Both the position numbers and the translations under genes were made by a program. A stretch of 64,000 bases of DNA. It comes from an uncultured Aquimarina sp. (lineage in GTDB: Bacteria; Bacteroidota; Bacteroidia; Flavobacteriales; Flavobacteriaceae). The notes beneath the pieces were generated by a model. That model was not told the DNA's origin, ran no database searches, and worked only from the letters and a program-made list of their open reading frames with translations. The stretch is from the NCBI GenBank assembly GCA_947489685.1, contig CANLEM010000004.1, positions 248,001-312,000 on the forward strand. Reading direction: 5' to 3'. Positions 53,004-63,019 of the stretch are shown here, piece by piece; positions within the stretch are counted from its first letter, which is position 1; each line of letters begins with the position of its first letter.

Positions 53004-54542
53004 CTATCCCAGCCATCCATCTCTATCCAAACTGCGATATTGAATCGCTTCAGAAATATGATCTCCATGGATGGATTCTGTTCCTTCGAGGTCTGCAATA
53101 GTTCTTGATACTTTTAAAATGCGATCATATGCTCTTGCCGAAAGATTTAAACGCTCCATAGCGGTCTTTAATAATTGCTTGGAAGAATTATCCAGTTCGC
53201 AAAACATCCTGATTTGCTGTACTCCCATTTGAGCATTATAATGAATATTAGATAATTTTGAATATCTTTTGGTTTGAATATCTCTGGCAGCAATGACTCT
53301 TTTTCGAATATCAATGCTAGCCTCTCCTCTTCTTTCTTCGCTTAGCTTGTCAAATGGTACTGGGGTGACTTCGATATGAATATCAATTCTATCCAATAAA
53401 GGACCCGATATTTTACTAAGATATCGTTGCATCTCGGCTGGTGATGATGTAACGGGTGCATTTGGATCATTAAAATAACCTCCCGGACTTGGATTCATAC
53501 TTGCTACCAGCATAAAACTAGATGGATAAGTCACCGTAAATTTTGCTCTTGAGATAGTCACCTCTCTATCTTCTAGTGGTTGTCGCATTACCTCAAGCAC
53601 TTCTCTTTTAAACTCGGGTAATTCATCCAAAAACAATACACCGTTATGCGATAATGAAATTTCACCGGGTTGCGGATAACTACCGCCGCCGACTAATGCT
53701 ACATTGGATATAGTATGATGAGGACTTCTAAATGGCCGTTGTGCCATCAAACCAATATTATCCTTAATACGACCAACCACACTGTGAATTTTGGTTGTTT
53801 CGAGAGCTTCTTGTAAAGACATCGGTGGCAATATACTGGGTAACCTCTTACTAAGCATCGTTTTTCCACTTCCGGGAGGACCAACAAGTATAATATTATG
53901 ACCTCCTGCGGCAGCGATTTCCATGCATCGTTTTATACTCTCTTGCCCTTTTACGTCGGCAAAATCAAACTCGGGATTATCTAACGCTGCAAAAAACTCT
54001 TCTCGAGTATCTACTGCTGTAGGTTTTAACACTGTTTTATTGTCAAAAAAGTCTATAACTTCTTTTATGTTTTCTACACCAAATACTTCGAGATGATCTA
54101 CAATAGCTGCTTCTTTGGCATTTTGTTTGGGAAGTATAAATCCTTTATAACCCTCTTCTCTTGCCTTGATCGCAATAGGAAGCGCTCCTTTAATGGGTTG
54201 TAAATTTCCATCCAGAGACAACTCACCCATAATTAAATACTCTGAAACTTTATCTCCTTTAATTTGTGAACTTGCAGCCAAGATCCCAATGGCCAATGTT
54301 AAATCATATGCAGATCCTTCTTTTCGTAAATCGGCAGGGGCCATATTGATCGTAATCTTTTTACCAGGAAGTTTATATCCATTATTTTGAAGTGCTGCCG
54401 CTATACGATAACTACTTTCTCTAATCGCATTGTCAGGCAACCCTACCAAATGATACCCTATTCCTTTATCAATATTTACTTCTACCGTAACTGTTGTGGC
54501 TTCAACACCAAAAACAGCACTCCCAAATACTTTAATTAGCAT
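53004..54542 (-). CDS. comM: YifB/ComM family Mg-chelatase-like AAA+ ATPase
   Basis: A 512-residue protein from ATG at 54542 (MLIKVFGSAVFGVEATTV), the usual family start. An N-terminal Lon-protease-like domain (about 20-165, ending VKGALPIAIKAREEGYKGFILP), a Mg-chelatase AAA+ core with Walker A GPPGSGKTMLSKRL and Walker B VLFLDELPEF, and the C-terminal ChlI domain (RAYDRILKVSRTIADLEG). ComM helicases promote branch migration during integration of transformed DNA. Single gene, tail to no obvious partner. Confidence 0.93.
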   Translation of the reverse strand: MLIKVFGSAVFGVEATTVTVEVNIDKGIGYHLVGLPDNAIRESSYRIAAALQNNGYKLPGKKITINMAPADLRKEGSAYDLTLAIGILAASSQIKGDKVSEYLIMGELSLDGNLQPIKGALPIAIKAREEGYKGFILPKQNAKEAAIVDHLEVFGVENIKEVIDFFDNKTVLKPTAVDTREEFFAALDNPEFDFADVKGQESIKRCMEIAAAGGHNIILVGPPGSGKTMLSKRLPSILPPMSLQEALETTKIHSVVGRIKDNIGLMAQRPFRSPHHTISNVALVGGGSYPQPGEISLSHNGVLFLDELPEFKREVLEVMRQPLEDREVTISRAKFTVTYPSSFMLVASMNPSPGGYFNDPNAPVTSSPAEMQRYLSKISGPLLDRIDIHIEVTPVPFDKLSEERRGEASIDIRKRVIAARDIQTKRYSKLSNIHYNAQMGVQQIRMFCELDNSSKQLLKTAMERLNLSARAYDRILKVSRTIADLEGTESIHGDHISEAIQYRSLDRDGWLG

Positions 54543-54637
54543 GTCTCTATTTTTTGCAAAAACAAAAATAGAGCTAGAGAGTTTCAAAAAATGAAACTGG
54601 ATTTACAAAACCATGTGTATCAAAAACCGAAAGTAAA

Positions 54638-56383
54638 TTACTGTACTTTTATACGTTCTATAGTCGAAATAGGCAAACCATTATTTGCATACCCTTCTAT
54701 ACGAATCTCATACTCACCAAGGTTATTTGAAGTAAAAAAATTAATCGTAGTTTCTGTATCATTAAATACAACATCGGGAAGCCACAGCAATTGATTTCTA
54801 TAATCAGGTATGCGGTCTGAATCATTTGCACCATCCTGATTATACTGTTGAATAAAATATTTTTTCTTTGGAAGTGGCTTAAATAAACTTACTTTATCAA
54901 CGTAACTTTTGTTGATCAATTTATAGTAATCTCCCTTTTCTGTTTCGATATCTACAACACCCTGAAAAATTTGAGACCCTAAATAATGCTTATCTCTAGA
55001 TACTGAAATCCTTTTCACTTTTCGGGCATCGTACTCCACAAGATCCGTATGATCCTGTATAATCATACCATCAACGATCACCAAAGGAAGGTATTCTGGT
55101 TCATTAAAAGGCGGATATTTATAACGCACCTGGAAAACATATCTATCATTTTCGATTTTCTTAGCCCATACATTATTTACCACCTCGACCAGAGTTTCTC
55201 TAATCGTTGGAAATCGAGTATAATCGTCTAAATCATATATTTCGGCAACCCCTCCGTAAAAAGGAGGTATTTCTTGTAATGGGGTTAAGGTGTCTGGTTT
55301 TACACTAAAATACCTATTCCGAATCTGATTATATACACTACGTTTAATAATCATATCTTTCATCGCACGGGTAATCTTGAAGTCATTAAACTCTAATTGA
55401 TCATACCCCAATGCTTCAGAATTAATAAGTTCTACACTAAACTTATCTTCAAACCCTAAAACTTGTAAAAACGCATCATTTTCTTCATATTCCTTATCCA
55501 GATTAAAACAAAAATTACCTTCATTATCTGTAGTAGCTATTTTTATTTCATAATCTTTCCCGGGAATTGAAAATCCTACCTTTTTATCATTTACTTTAAA
55601 ATTTGAGTCTTTTGAAGTTATTTTTCCACATATTAGCTCACCTCGCAATTCGGGTAAAGCAATAGGCTTATCTTTTATTTGTACAGCATTTTTGCTCAAA
55701 AACGTATTAAAATCTAATGTAGTTTTTTGATATGGTGTCTTTATAGTATCTATTTTTCTTACTGAAATCGAAAATCGACCACCGGCAATTGATTTATCAA
55801 GGTTCTTAATTTTTAAATTAACAGCTTCCCTTTTTCCAAAAACATTTTTATTTATGGCTAAAGAAATTTTGGATGTCGTTTTATTAGTTTTTATTTTTTC
55901 GTTTAAATACGCCTTCTTTTTTTCTTGATAAGAAATTGAATCAGTTACTATAGATTTTTGATCTCCCTGATATGGATTTACTATCGCCATATCTGCCTGA
56001 AAAAAATTTTGTATTCCATAATTTTTCATCCATTGCGTATACGCCAAGAGCTTATAATTTCCTGACTGCAAAGATACTGGCAAGAAGAAATCTCCTTGTC
56101 CTACTCCGTTTTCTAATTTTACTTTATGCGTAAAGATTACTTTTTTATTTTCACTCACCAACTCAACATAAGCCACCTTACTAATATCACTTAAATTTTT
56201 AGATTCTGAATTGAGACAATACACACTATAGTATAAATACTCTCCAGTAAATAAAAATGAGGTATTATGATGCATAAAAATCTTTTCTTCAGGAATATTT
56301 TTATACTCTTGCGTTGTTGACTGACCTATTGCAGTACCAACAAACAAAATAACAAAAACGAATATCAATGTAAATCTTATCAT
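54638..56383 (-). CDS. Secreted MG2-like / carboxypeptidase-regulatory-type protein
   Basis: A 581-residue protein with signal peptide (MIRFTLIFVFVILFVGTAIG). The N-terminal half resembles the MG2 domain of alpha-2-macroglobulin-like proteins (KIFMHHNTSFLFTGEYLYYSVYCL ... YTQWMKNYG). A segment around residues 385-490 (GGVAEIYDLDDYTRFPTIRETLVEVV, LPLVIVDGMIIQD) resembles the plug-like domain that such proteins carry. Last gene of the TonB-receptor operon, 10 nt after DUF4249 copy 2. Likely an envelope partner; no enzyme motif seen. Confidence 0.7.
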   Translation of the reverse strand: MIRFTLIFVFVILFVGTAIGQSTTQEYKNIPEEKIFMHHNTSFLFTGEYLYYSVYCLNSESKNLSDISKVAYVELVSENKKVIFTHKVKLENGVGQGDFFLPVSLQSGNYKLLAYTQWMKNYGIQNFFQADMAIVNPYQGDQKSIVTDSISYQEKKKAYLNEKIKTNKTTSKISLAINKNVFGKREAVNLKIKNLDKSIAGGRFSISVRKIDTIKTPYQKTTLDFNTFLSKNAVQIKDKPIALPELRGELICGKITSKDSNFKVNDKKVGFSIPGKDYEIKIATTDNEGNFCFNLDKEYEENDAFLQVLGFEDKFSVELINSEALGYDQLEFNDFKITRAMKDMIIKRSVYNQIRNRYFSVKPDTLTPLQEIPPFYGGVAEIYDLDDYTRFPTIRETLVEVVNNVWAKKIENDRYVFQVRYKYPPFNEPEYLPLVIVDGMIIQDHTDLVEYDARKVKRISVSRDKHYLGSQIFQGVVDIETEKGDYYKLINKSYVDKVSLFKPLPKKKYFIQQYNQDGANDSDRIPDYRNQLLWLPDVVFNDTETTINFFTSNNLGEYEIRIEGYANNGLPISTIERIKVQ

Positions 56384-56393
56384 CTTTTATATT

Positions 56394-57596
56394 TTAATCT
56401 TCCCAAAAATCTGGACGAATATTAGTTCCAGAAACTGTACAATCGGTACACACTGGAATAGTTAATGTGTATTCTCCCCTATTAGGATCTGTTAGGGAAG
56501 GTTCAAATGCAACCAACCTAAGTCCTCTTCTTCTCACCAAGTCTATAACAATACCTACATTGGTTTCTACAAACAGGGACCCTTCGGTACAATTAGCCTC
56601 AAATTCGGGGCGAACAGTGTTTGGAATAAGGTCTCTTCGGTTAATAAATATTCTATCAGAAGAAACAGATACAACTTCAAAGAATCCTAAAACATTCTCA
56701 TTTGGAGTATCAACTGAAAAAATATTACCATTAATAAATCCTGGTTGTACCTGCGAGAATAAACTCTCAGAATCCGAAAAATCTTTTAAGGTACTATAAA
56801 ACTCTTGCGCTTCGGCCGATTGTACAAATTGCCTCACCAAAATACTATAACGATCTCTTAACACAACATTATCAGGTTCTATAAAGTGTACCATAAAACG
56901 ATCTATTCTATTTTCTGTCAAGTTATTGGTAGTAGTAAGTATAATGTTATTAGAAGATTCTGTTTTATAGCAGGTTCTCTCTTCTCTTTCTCTAGGTACA
57001 ATCGCTACTTCAGGCGGATTATCTGATATAATTTCTAAATCAATAGGCGCCCAAAACGGCGGAATAACTTGATAGGTTTCATCAAATGTATATCGGTAAA
57101 AACTAGCATTACCTGTAGGGTCAAAACTGTCGACAAAAATACCGATCCCTTCTACCCCATCATCATTGATAATTCGTTCGGCATATAGATCATCTATTTG
57201 TGTTTTTTGCGGTAGGGCAGCTGATCTTGAACTATAAGACACACCATCATTTGTAGTAATTCGCAATTGATAACTTCTTCCAGCTTCGGCTTCGAACATA
57301 TTAACAGAAACGTATTTACCTGGCTCGGCCTCATTAAACGCATACACTACTTGTTGATCATCGACCACACTTACAGTAGCGCCGCTTTCTGGTAACGGGC
57401 CATCATTCTCAAGTCTAAATGTTCTTGATATCAATACTTCATGAAATTTAAGTTCATCGGTAACTGTAGATTCGACAACCAATATATCCTCAAAATTTTG
57501 CGTACCAAATTCAAATTCATCAACACAATTATTACACAAAAGCCCAACGCCTATGAGTATATATAACCGATATATTTTTTTTACTATCATTATCAT
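56394..57596 (-). CDS. DUF4249 lipoprotein, copy 2
   Basis: A 400-residue lipoprotein (LLCNNCVDEFEFGTQNFED; Cys about 24). The DUF4249 pattern is clear: ILVVESTVTDELKFHEVLISRTF, GATVSVVDDQQ, PGKYVS, SYQLRITTNDGVSYSS, and late CxxC (PVCTDCTVSG). It is a diverged duplicate of the next gene. DUF4249 proteins accompany TonB receptors much as SusD does, suggesting substrate capture at the surface, but no ligand is known. Confidence 0.88.
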   Translation of the reverse strand: MIMIVKKIYRLYILIGVGLLCNNCVDEFEFGTQNFEDILVVESTVTDELKFHEVLISRTFRLENDGPLPESGATVSVVDDQQVVYAFNEAEPGKYVSVNMFEAEAGRSYQLRITTNDGVSYSSRSAALPQKTQIDDLYAERIINDDGVEGIGIFVDSFDPTGNASFYRYTFDETYQVIPPFWAPIDLEIISDNPPEVAIVPREREERTCYKTESSNNIILTTTNNLTENRIDRFMVHFIEPDNVVLRDRYSILVRQFVQSAEAQEFYSTLKDFSDSESLFSQVQPGFINGNIFSVDTPNENVLGFFEVVSVSSDRIFINRRDLIPNTVRPEFEANCTEGSLFVETNVGIVIDLVRRRGLRLVAFEPSLTDPNRGEYTLTIPVCTDCTVSGTNIRPDFWED

Positions 57597-57688
57597 ATCC
57601 TAATCATTAGAATTTAAAGTCATGTATCCTAAAATACATATTGCTTAATTATTCAATACTTTCATAATTCATCTCTTTTTCCACTCAT

Positions 57689-58873
57689 TTAATCTACCCA
57701 AAAGTCAGGCCTTATATTACTTCCTAAAACATTACAATCACTACAGATTCGAAATGTAAAAGTATAGGTGTCAAAATCTAAAGCACCCTGAACAGCTACT
57801 AACTTAAGTCCTCTGCGAGTTACAGCATCGATTACAGCTCTTGGATCTGATCCTGACACGAAAAAAAAAGGACAATTCGCAGAAAACTCGGGGCGAATTG
57901 AATTTGGGAATAAATCTTCTCTATTAACAAATATTCGTTTTACTGATACAGAAGTAACTTCAAAATACCCTAAAACATTTTCATTTGGATTATCTACTGA
58001 CAGAACATTACCGTTTATAAACCCCGGTTGTATTTGAGAAAATAAGCTTTCAGAATCTGAAAAATCTCTTAGTGTTTCGTAAAATTCATGCGCTTCTAGA
58101 GATTGCACAAATTGTTTTACCAAAATACTATATCTACCTCTTAGTATTTCCTCATCTGGTGTAACAAAATTAACCATAAATTTCTCTACACGACTCTCTG
58201 CCAAATTATTGGTTGTTGTTAATAATATATTTTTAGATAAATCCGTTTTATAACATACTCGTTCTTCTCTTGTTCTCGAAACGACAGCTATTTCTGGCGG
58301 TTCTTCGGATATCACTTCTATATCCAAATCGAACCAAAAAGGAGGAAGTATTTGATATGTTTCTTCATACTCATATCTATAAAAACTTGCATTACCCGTA
58401 GCATCAAAACTATCCACAAATATCCCTATACCCTCTACTCCATCATCATTAATAACTCGTTCGGCATACAGATCATCAATTTGTACTTTTTGTGGCAAAC
58501 TAACGGAACGTGAAGTGTATGATTGCCCATCTTGAGAAGTAATCATTAATTGATAGTTACGGTCTGTCATGGCGGCAAACATATCATTAGAGATATATTG
58601 ACCTTCAGCAACCTCGGTAAATTGATAGGTCATTTGTTGATCATCAATAATACTTACAGTTGCTCCTACTTCAGGAACAGGACCTTCATTTTCTAATCGA
58701 AAAGATCGCGAAAGTATTACCTCCTGATTTTTCAACTCATCAGTAAGTCTTGCCTGTACCACAAGAATATCTTCAAAATTTTGGGTACCAAACTCAAATT
58801 CCTCAACACAACTATTACTTACCGAAGCAAGGGCTATAAGTACTACTAATAGATATGTTTTCTTAACAAACAC
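57689..58873 (-). CDS. DUF4249 lipoprotein, copy 1
   Basis: A 394-residue paralogue of the preceding entry, sharing the mature start CVEEFEFGTQNFEDILVVQ and long stretches such as IDDLYAERVINDDGVEGIG, DFSDSESLFSQIQPGFINGN and the late ICSDCNVLGSNIRPDFW. The only start in reach is GTG at 58873. The 92-nt gap to copy 2 contains no clear terminator. Directly after the TonB receptor (8 nt), so it is the primary partner. Confidence 0.88.
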   Translation of the reverse strand: MFVKKTYLLVVLIALASVSNSCVEEFEFGTQNFEDILVVQARLTDELKNQEVILSRSFRLENEGPVPEVGATVSIIDDQQMTYQFTEVAEGQYISNDMFAAMTDRNYQLMITSQDGQSYTSRSVSLPQKVQIDDLYAERVINDDGVEGIGIFVDSFDATGNASFYRYEYEETYQILPPFWFDLDIEVISEEPPEIAVVSRTREERVCYKTDLSKNILLTTTNNLAESRVEKFMVNFVTPDEEILRGRYSILVKQFVQSLEAHEFYETLRDFSDSESLFSQIQPGFINGNVLSVDNPNENVLGYFEVTSVSVKRIFVNREDLFPNSIRPEFSANCPFFFVSGSDPRAVIDAVTRRGLKLVAVQGALDFDTYTFTFRICSDCNVLGSNIRPDFWVD

Positions 58874-58881
58874 TTTTTTGA

Positions 58882-61644
58882 TTAGAATTTAAAGTTATAC
58901 GTTATTGAAGGGACTGGAATCGAGAATATCGAACTCTTCAGAGATTTTACCTCTCCATCTTCGGTAACAAAAAATACCGAGAAAGGATTATTCCTGCCTA
59001 GAACATTATAAATGGAAATTGTCCAAAAACTATGTGCAAGTTTCTTCTTTTTATGATTTCCTTCGATATTAAACCCAAGATCTAAACGATAAAAATCTGG
59101 TATTCTAAATCTATTACGATCACTAAAAACCACTGTTTCAGAACCATTAAAAATAAAGTTTCCTACCGGAAAAGTAACTGGTCTTCCTGTTTGATACACA
59201 AAATTAGCAGAAAGACTAAATCTTTTGGTAAACTTATAATTAGCCACCGCACTAATATCATGAGGTTTATCAAAATTAGAAGGAAAAAACTCTCCATTAT
59301 TAACTACTTCTTCAGGAAATTGACTATCTAATTTGATAAAAGACCTAGAATACGTATACCCTAACCAACCATTAAATTTACCTTTGTTCTTTTTTAATAA
59401 AAACTCTACACCATATGCCTTACCTTCTCCTTGAAGCACTTCTGCCTCGATAGTTTCGTTTAATAAAATCTGCGCCCCAGTTTTGAAGTCCAGAATATTT
59501 TCTGAAGTTTTATAGAATCCCTCTACACTCAATTCGTAAATATCATCATTGAAGTTTTTATACACTCCAAAAGAATACTGATTCGCCCTTTGGGGTTCTA
59601 TATTCAAATCCGAAAGTTTCCAGGTATCTATTGGGGATACTGTTGTATTATTAGAAAGTCTATGAATGTATTGAAAAGTATTATTAAAACTAGCTTTTAT
59701 AGACAGATCGGGTCTAAGCAGGTATCTGGCTGATAAACGCGCTTCGGGGCCTCCATAAGTTTCGATAACCTCATTTTTTTCAAAATTTAGTGTATTTATG
59801 ACTGTTGCCTCACTTCTTGGTCTTCCTTCTTCAAAAACCCTTTGTTGACCTTCTCCCAAAGCATTATATACCGAAAACCTTACTCCTGCATCTACCGAAA
59901 ACTTATCTGTAAAATCTAATTTACCCGATATAAATGCAGCAGATTCTAAAGCCCTTTCTTTGGGTATTGCAAATGGCGATACGATAGATTGATCATCGAG
60001 CGGATCTATAGAACCCGGATCAATTACATATAGCTTACTTGATACTCCATAATCAAGTTGGTACTTGTCATTAAAGGCATGATTCATTTTTAATTTAGCT
60101 TCGGTTTCATCTATCGAAAACCCTAAATCAAAATTATTATTTGCACCACCATCAAATTCGATATTAAATTTGTACTGGCTATTAGCAAGGATTAGGCTTC
60201 CTTTATTTTTATCATTAAACGTATGATCCCATTTTAATGATAGTAACCTGTTGTTATATACGTATAATGAATCAGAAGTGATACTAAAATCATCACGACT
60301 TATATAGGCATTAGCACTAAGTTTATTATTCTCATTAAATCTATGAGTATATTTAAGGTTAGCATCATAAAAGGAAGCCTGACTATCTTTTAAAGATTCA
60401 TCATCCAAAGATTTAAGAATGTAATTGGCATAAGCTCCTCGTCCTCCTACTAATAGTCCCGATTTATCTTTTATAACGGGAATATCGAGTAATACGTTTC
60501 CTGTTACGGGTCCTATTGAAGCTTCTCCTCCAAATTTTTTGGTATTTGCATCTTTTAGTTGGATATCGAATACAGAAGATAATCTTCCTCCATACTCAGC
60601 CGGGATACTTCCTTTATATATCGTTACATCTTCTATAGCAAAAGGGTTTAACGCTGAGAAAATCCCAAAAAAGTGTTGCGGACTATAAATCACGGCATCA
60701 TCTACCAATATTAGATTTTGATCCGTTTTACCTCCTCTAACATTAAATCCTGCCGATCCTTCTCCTGCTGTGGTAATACCCGGTAATGTTGTAGCTACTT
60801 TAAAAACGTCTCTTTCTCCTAGAACCAAAGGGATGTTTTTTGATTCCTCAACGTCAATCTTCTCTGCTCCTGTTATGGTTTCGGTTACATTTTTACTGAC
60901 TTTACCTTCTAAAATTACCTCATCTAATAATTCTAAACTTTCATCTAATTCAAAATCTAATTCTCCATCATTATAAATAATAATGCGTTTTTTAGAATCC
61001 TGAATCCCTACCGAACTCGTTTCTATAATGTTCTGTCCTTGTGGTAGTTCTATTTGATAAAACCCGCTTTTATTGGTTTGCGTACCTAGATCTGTTCCCG
61101 GTACTACAATGGCCAGATTAGAAATAGGTTTGCCGGTTCTTAAATTTGTAACATATCCGCTTAAGGTAAAACTGTTTTTGGGATTGTTTTTATCTTCTCT
61201 ACCTATTCGAATTGTTTCAGTTTTTATAGCTGATTTTTGATCCACATAAAACGAGGGATTAATTTTTCGTTTTGTGTTTTGAACAACCTCTTCATTTTTT
61301 TTGATTTCTTTACCAAAAAAACCTTGCGGTAAATTATCATAAATAACATTATTTCGTACTAGTACGACTTCGTTATTTTCTAACACATAATAGTTGATAA
61401 CAGTATTATTAAATATAGCATCCAAAAGAGTTTTTAAGGACACATTATCATATGAACCCGAAATACGTTTATCTCCTAACCAATCTTCGACATAATAAAA
61501 ATGATAACCTGTAACAGATTCTATCTTATCAAGAGCTTCTGATAAACTAGAATCGCTAAAGTTTACTGAAATTTTTTCTTCCTGTTGTTGACCTAAGGCC
61601 ATGAAAGAGTTTACCAAAAATACAATGAACAATAACTTCTTCAT
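58882..61644 (-). CDS. TonB-dependent receptor with N-terminal STN domain
   Basis: A 920-residue outer-membrane receptor. Signal peptide to about 18 (VNSFMALGQ); STN domain at about 22-100 (SVNFSDSSLSEALDKIESVTGYHFYYVEDW); carboxypeptidase-regulatory domain at about 158-235 (TNKSGFYQIELPQG); plug with FKVATTLPGITTAGEGSAGFNVRGGKTDQNLILVDD; C-terminal barrel ending ITYNFKF. STN domains usually signal to an anti-sigma factor, but no FecR/FecI pair lies in the window. Substrate unknown; DUF4249 partners follow. Confidence 0.93.
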   Translation of the reverse strand: MKKLLFIVFLVNSFMALGQQQEEKISVNFSDSSLSEALDKIESVTGYHFYYVEDWLGDKRISGSYDNVSLKTLLDAIFNNTVINYYVLENNEVVLVRNNVIYDNLPQGFFGKEIKKNEEVVQNTKRKINPSFYVDQKSAIKTETIRIGREDKNNPKNSFTLSGYVTNLRTGKPISNLAIVVPGTDLGTQTNKSGFYQIELPQGQNIIETSSVGIQDSKKRIIIYNDGELDFELDESLELLDEVILEGKVSKNVTETITGAEKIDVEESKNIPLVLGERDVFKVATTLPGITTAGEGSAGFNVRGGKTDQNLILVDDAVIYSPQHFFGIFSALNPFAIEDVTIYKGSIPAEYGGRLSSVFDIQLKDANTKKFGGEASIGPVTGNVLLDIPVIKDKSGLLVGGRGAYANYILKSLDDESLKDSQASFYDANLKYTHRFNENNKLSANAYISRDDFSITSDSLYVYNNRLLSLKWDHTFNDKNKGSLILANSQYKFNIEFDGGANNNFDLGFSIDETEAKLKMNHAFNDKYQLDYGVSSKLYVIDPGSIDPLDDQSIVSPFAIPKERALESAAFISGKLDFTDKFSVDAGVRFSVYNALGEGQQRVFEEGRPRSEATVINTLNFEKNEVIETYGGPEARLSARYLLRPDLSIKASFNNTFQYIHRLSNNTTVSPIDTWKLSDLNIEPQRANQYSFGVYKNFNDDIYELSVEGFYKTSENILDFKTGAQILLNETIEAEVLQGEGKAYGVEFLLKKNKGKFNGWLGYTYSRSFIKLDSQFPEEVVNNGEFFPSNFDKPHDISAVANYKFTKRFSLSANFVYQTGRPVTFPVGNFIFNGSETVVFSDRNRFRIPDFYRLDLGFNIEGNHKKKKLAHSFWTISIYNVLGRNNPFSVFFVTEDGEVKSLKSSIFSIPVPSITYNFKF

Positions 61645-61647
61645 CTT

Positions 61648-62400
61648 TTATAAATTATTAGCATTAGAAATTAAAACATGTATTTTTTTGAATAACGCTA
61701 TCTTATGCGCATCGGGATCCGATTTTTTCAATTTCCTGGAAGTATTGAAAAAGGAATTAATTTCTTCTTTAAATTGAGGAAAAATATCTACAATTTCATT
61801 TTTGTTTCTTACGTCAAAATATTTTTGATCATACAAAAGAACATGATCATAAGAAGCCGAAAACTCATAAAATGCTTGCCCATTTTTTACTCTTTTTCTT
61901 CTTCCTTTATTATATTTTTTCAAGAGAGATAGCGTAGAGGTTTCTAGTAACTCTTCATAAAAACCATCTTTATCATTTTGCGATAGACTATCATTAACAA
62001 CATTTATAAAAGGAGTATTGTCTATTACAAAACTTTGTACTTTATCCTTGATAAGCTGCAAGGCTACATCTCTATATCCTTGTTTTAGTTTTACAATAAG
62101 TTCATCTTGATATATATCATACTGTATTGGGAGATCATAATACGTTTGTCCATCATACGTAATTGTCCCTGTCAAAAAATCATTTGTTGTAAAAAATCGA
62201 TGTTTTTCACCTACTACTCTGTACCTGTTTACAAATACGGTCCCGTTGTAAAGACCTGTATTTTCATTTTTTACAGAAGCATCAAACCATTGGTAGTACT
62301 TTTCTTTACTAGAGGCAGTTTGCCCATGCGCAATGTTAAATTTGAGGTTTAGAAATAAAACAAAGAGCAACCCTATAAAAATCTTGTAATTGTTTTTCAC
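61648..62400 (-). CDS. Secreted hypothetical protein heading the TonB operon
   Basis: A 250-residue protein with signal peptide (IFIGLLFVLFLNLKFNIAHG). The mature part opens TASSKEKYYQWFDASVKNENTGLYNGTVFVNRYRV and is Tyr/Asp/Lys rich. I do not recognise the family. The start is GTG at 62400. It lies 3 nt before the receptor gene, so it is certainly cotranscribed; a periplasmic or surface role in the same uptake system is likely. Confidence 0.7.
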   Translation of the reverse strand: MKNNYKIFIGLLFVLFLNLKFNIAHGQTASSKEKYYQWFDASVKNENTGLYNGTVFVNRYRVVGEKHRFFTTNDFLTGTITYDGQTYYDLPIQYDIYQDELIVKLKQGYRDVALQLIKDKVQSFVIDNTPFINVVNDSLSQNDKDGFYEELLETSTLSLLKKYNKGRRKRVKNGQAFYEFSASYDHVLLYDQKYFDVRNKNEIVDIFPQFKEEINSFFNTSRKLKKSDPDAHKIALFKKIHVLISNANNL

Positions 62401-62822
62401 ACACTTAAAATTTACTCATAAAAGCGATTTACAGACTATAACTTTGTTTTTATTATCTAAAAACAAAAAAATAAATCTATATGTCTTTTATAATTTCCCT
62501 GACTATTTGAAATAAATATATACGTTTAACCCATAAATAAGGATACCGTATCAGTAAAATAACATAACCTTAACACGATCTTAAATATCCATCGGATTAT
62601 TAATTACCCCATTAACATATGTAAGACTTTAAAGTTTGATATAGTTGCGTCTAACGCGGTATTAATTACATGAAATGTAACTTTTATTATTTATCTAATT
62701 CAAAGAAAGCATAAAACACATGCTCCCACAATATAATGTGCTCCGTTTTTATAAATGTTACCCTTATAAATTGGTATTTTAACAGATACATATACCAAAC
62801 TCATTCTTAAAGAGTCGAGAAC
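62401..62822. other. Upstream region of the TonB-receptor operon
   Basis: About 420 AT-rich bases without a supported ORF, RNA gene or repeat. It must carry the promoter of the operon starting at 62400; no exact TAnnTTTG box was found. Confidence 0.5.
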
Positions 62823-62856
62823 AAAAAAAACTCTACAGTTAAAACTGAAGAGAGTT
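62823..62856 (-). terminator. Second terminator downstream of aspartate kinase
   Basis: Stem AACTCT / AGAGTT (62851-62856 with 62829-62834) with an inner CAGT/ACTG helix, followed by eight T on the minus strand. Confidence 0.75.
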
Positions 62857-62930
62857 ACAATTTATAGGATGATAAATTATTTTTTAAATTACCCGTTGAT
62901 TTTATTGACCAAATCATTTTGTATTGTATA

Positions 62931-62985
62931 AAAAAAATAGGGCTTAAGCTTCTAGACGATATATTACGCATGATATCGAAGCCCT
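62931..62985 (-). terminator. First terminator downstream of aspartate kinase
   Basis: Stem AGGGCTT / AAGCCCT (62979-62985 with 62939-62945) enclosing CGATAT/ATATCG, followed by ATTTTTTT on the minus strand. It is 35 nt past the stop. Confidence 0.8.
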
Positions 62986-63019
62986 CACCCTACTTTTGTA
63001 CAAATTACATAACAAACAA

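Noticed and set aside
54591..54794. Plus-strand ORF over the 3' end of the MG2-like gene
   Set aside because: It mostly overlaps a supported minus-strand gene and has no recognisable features.
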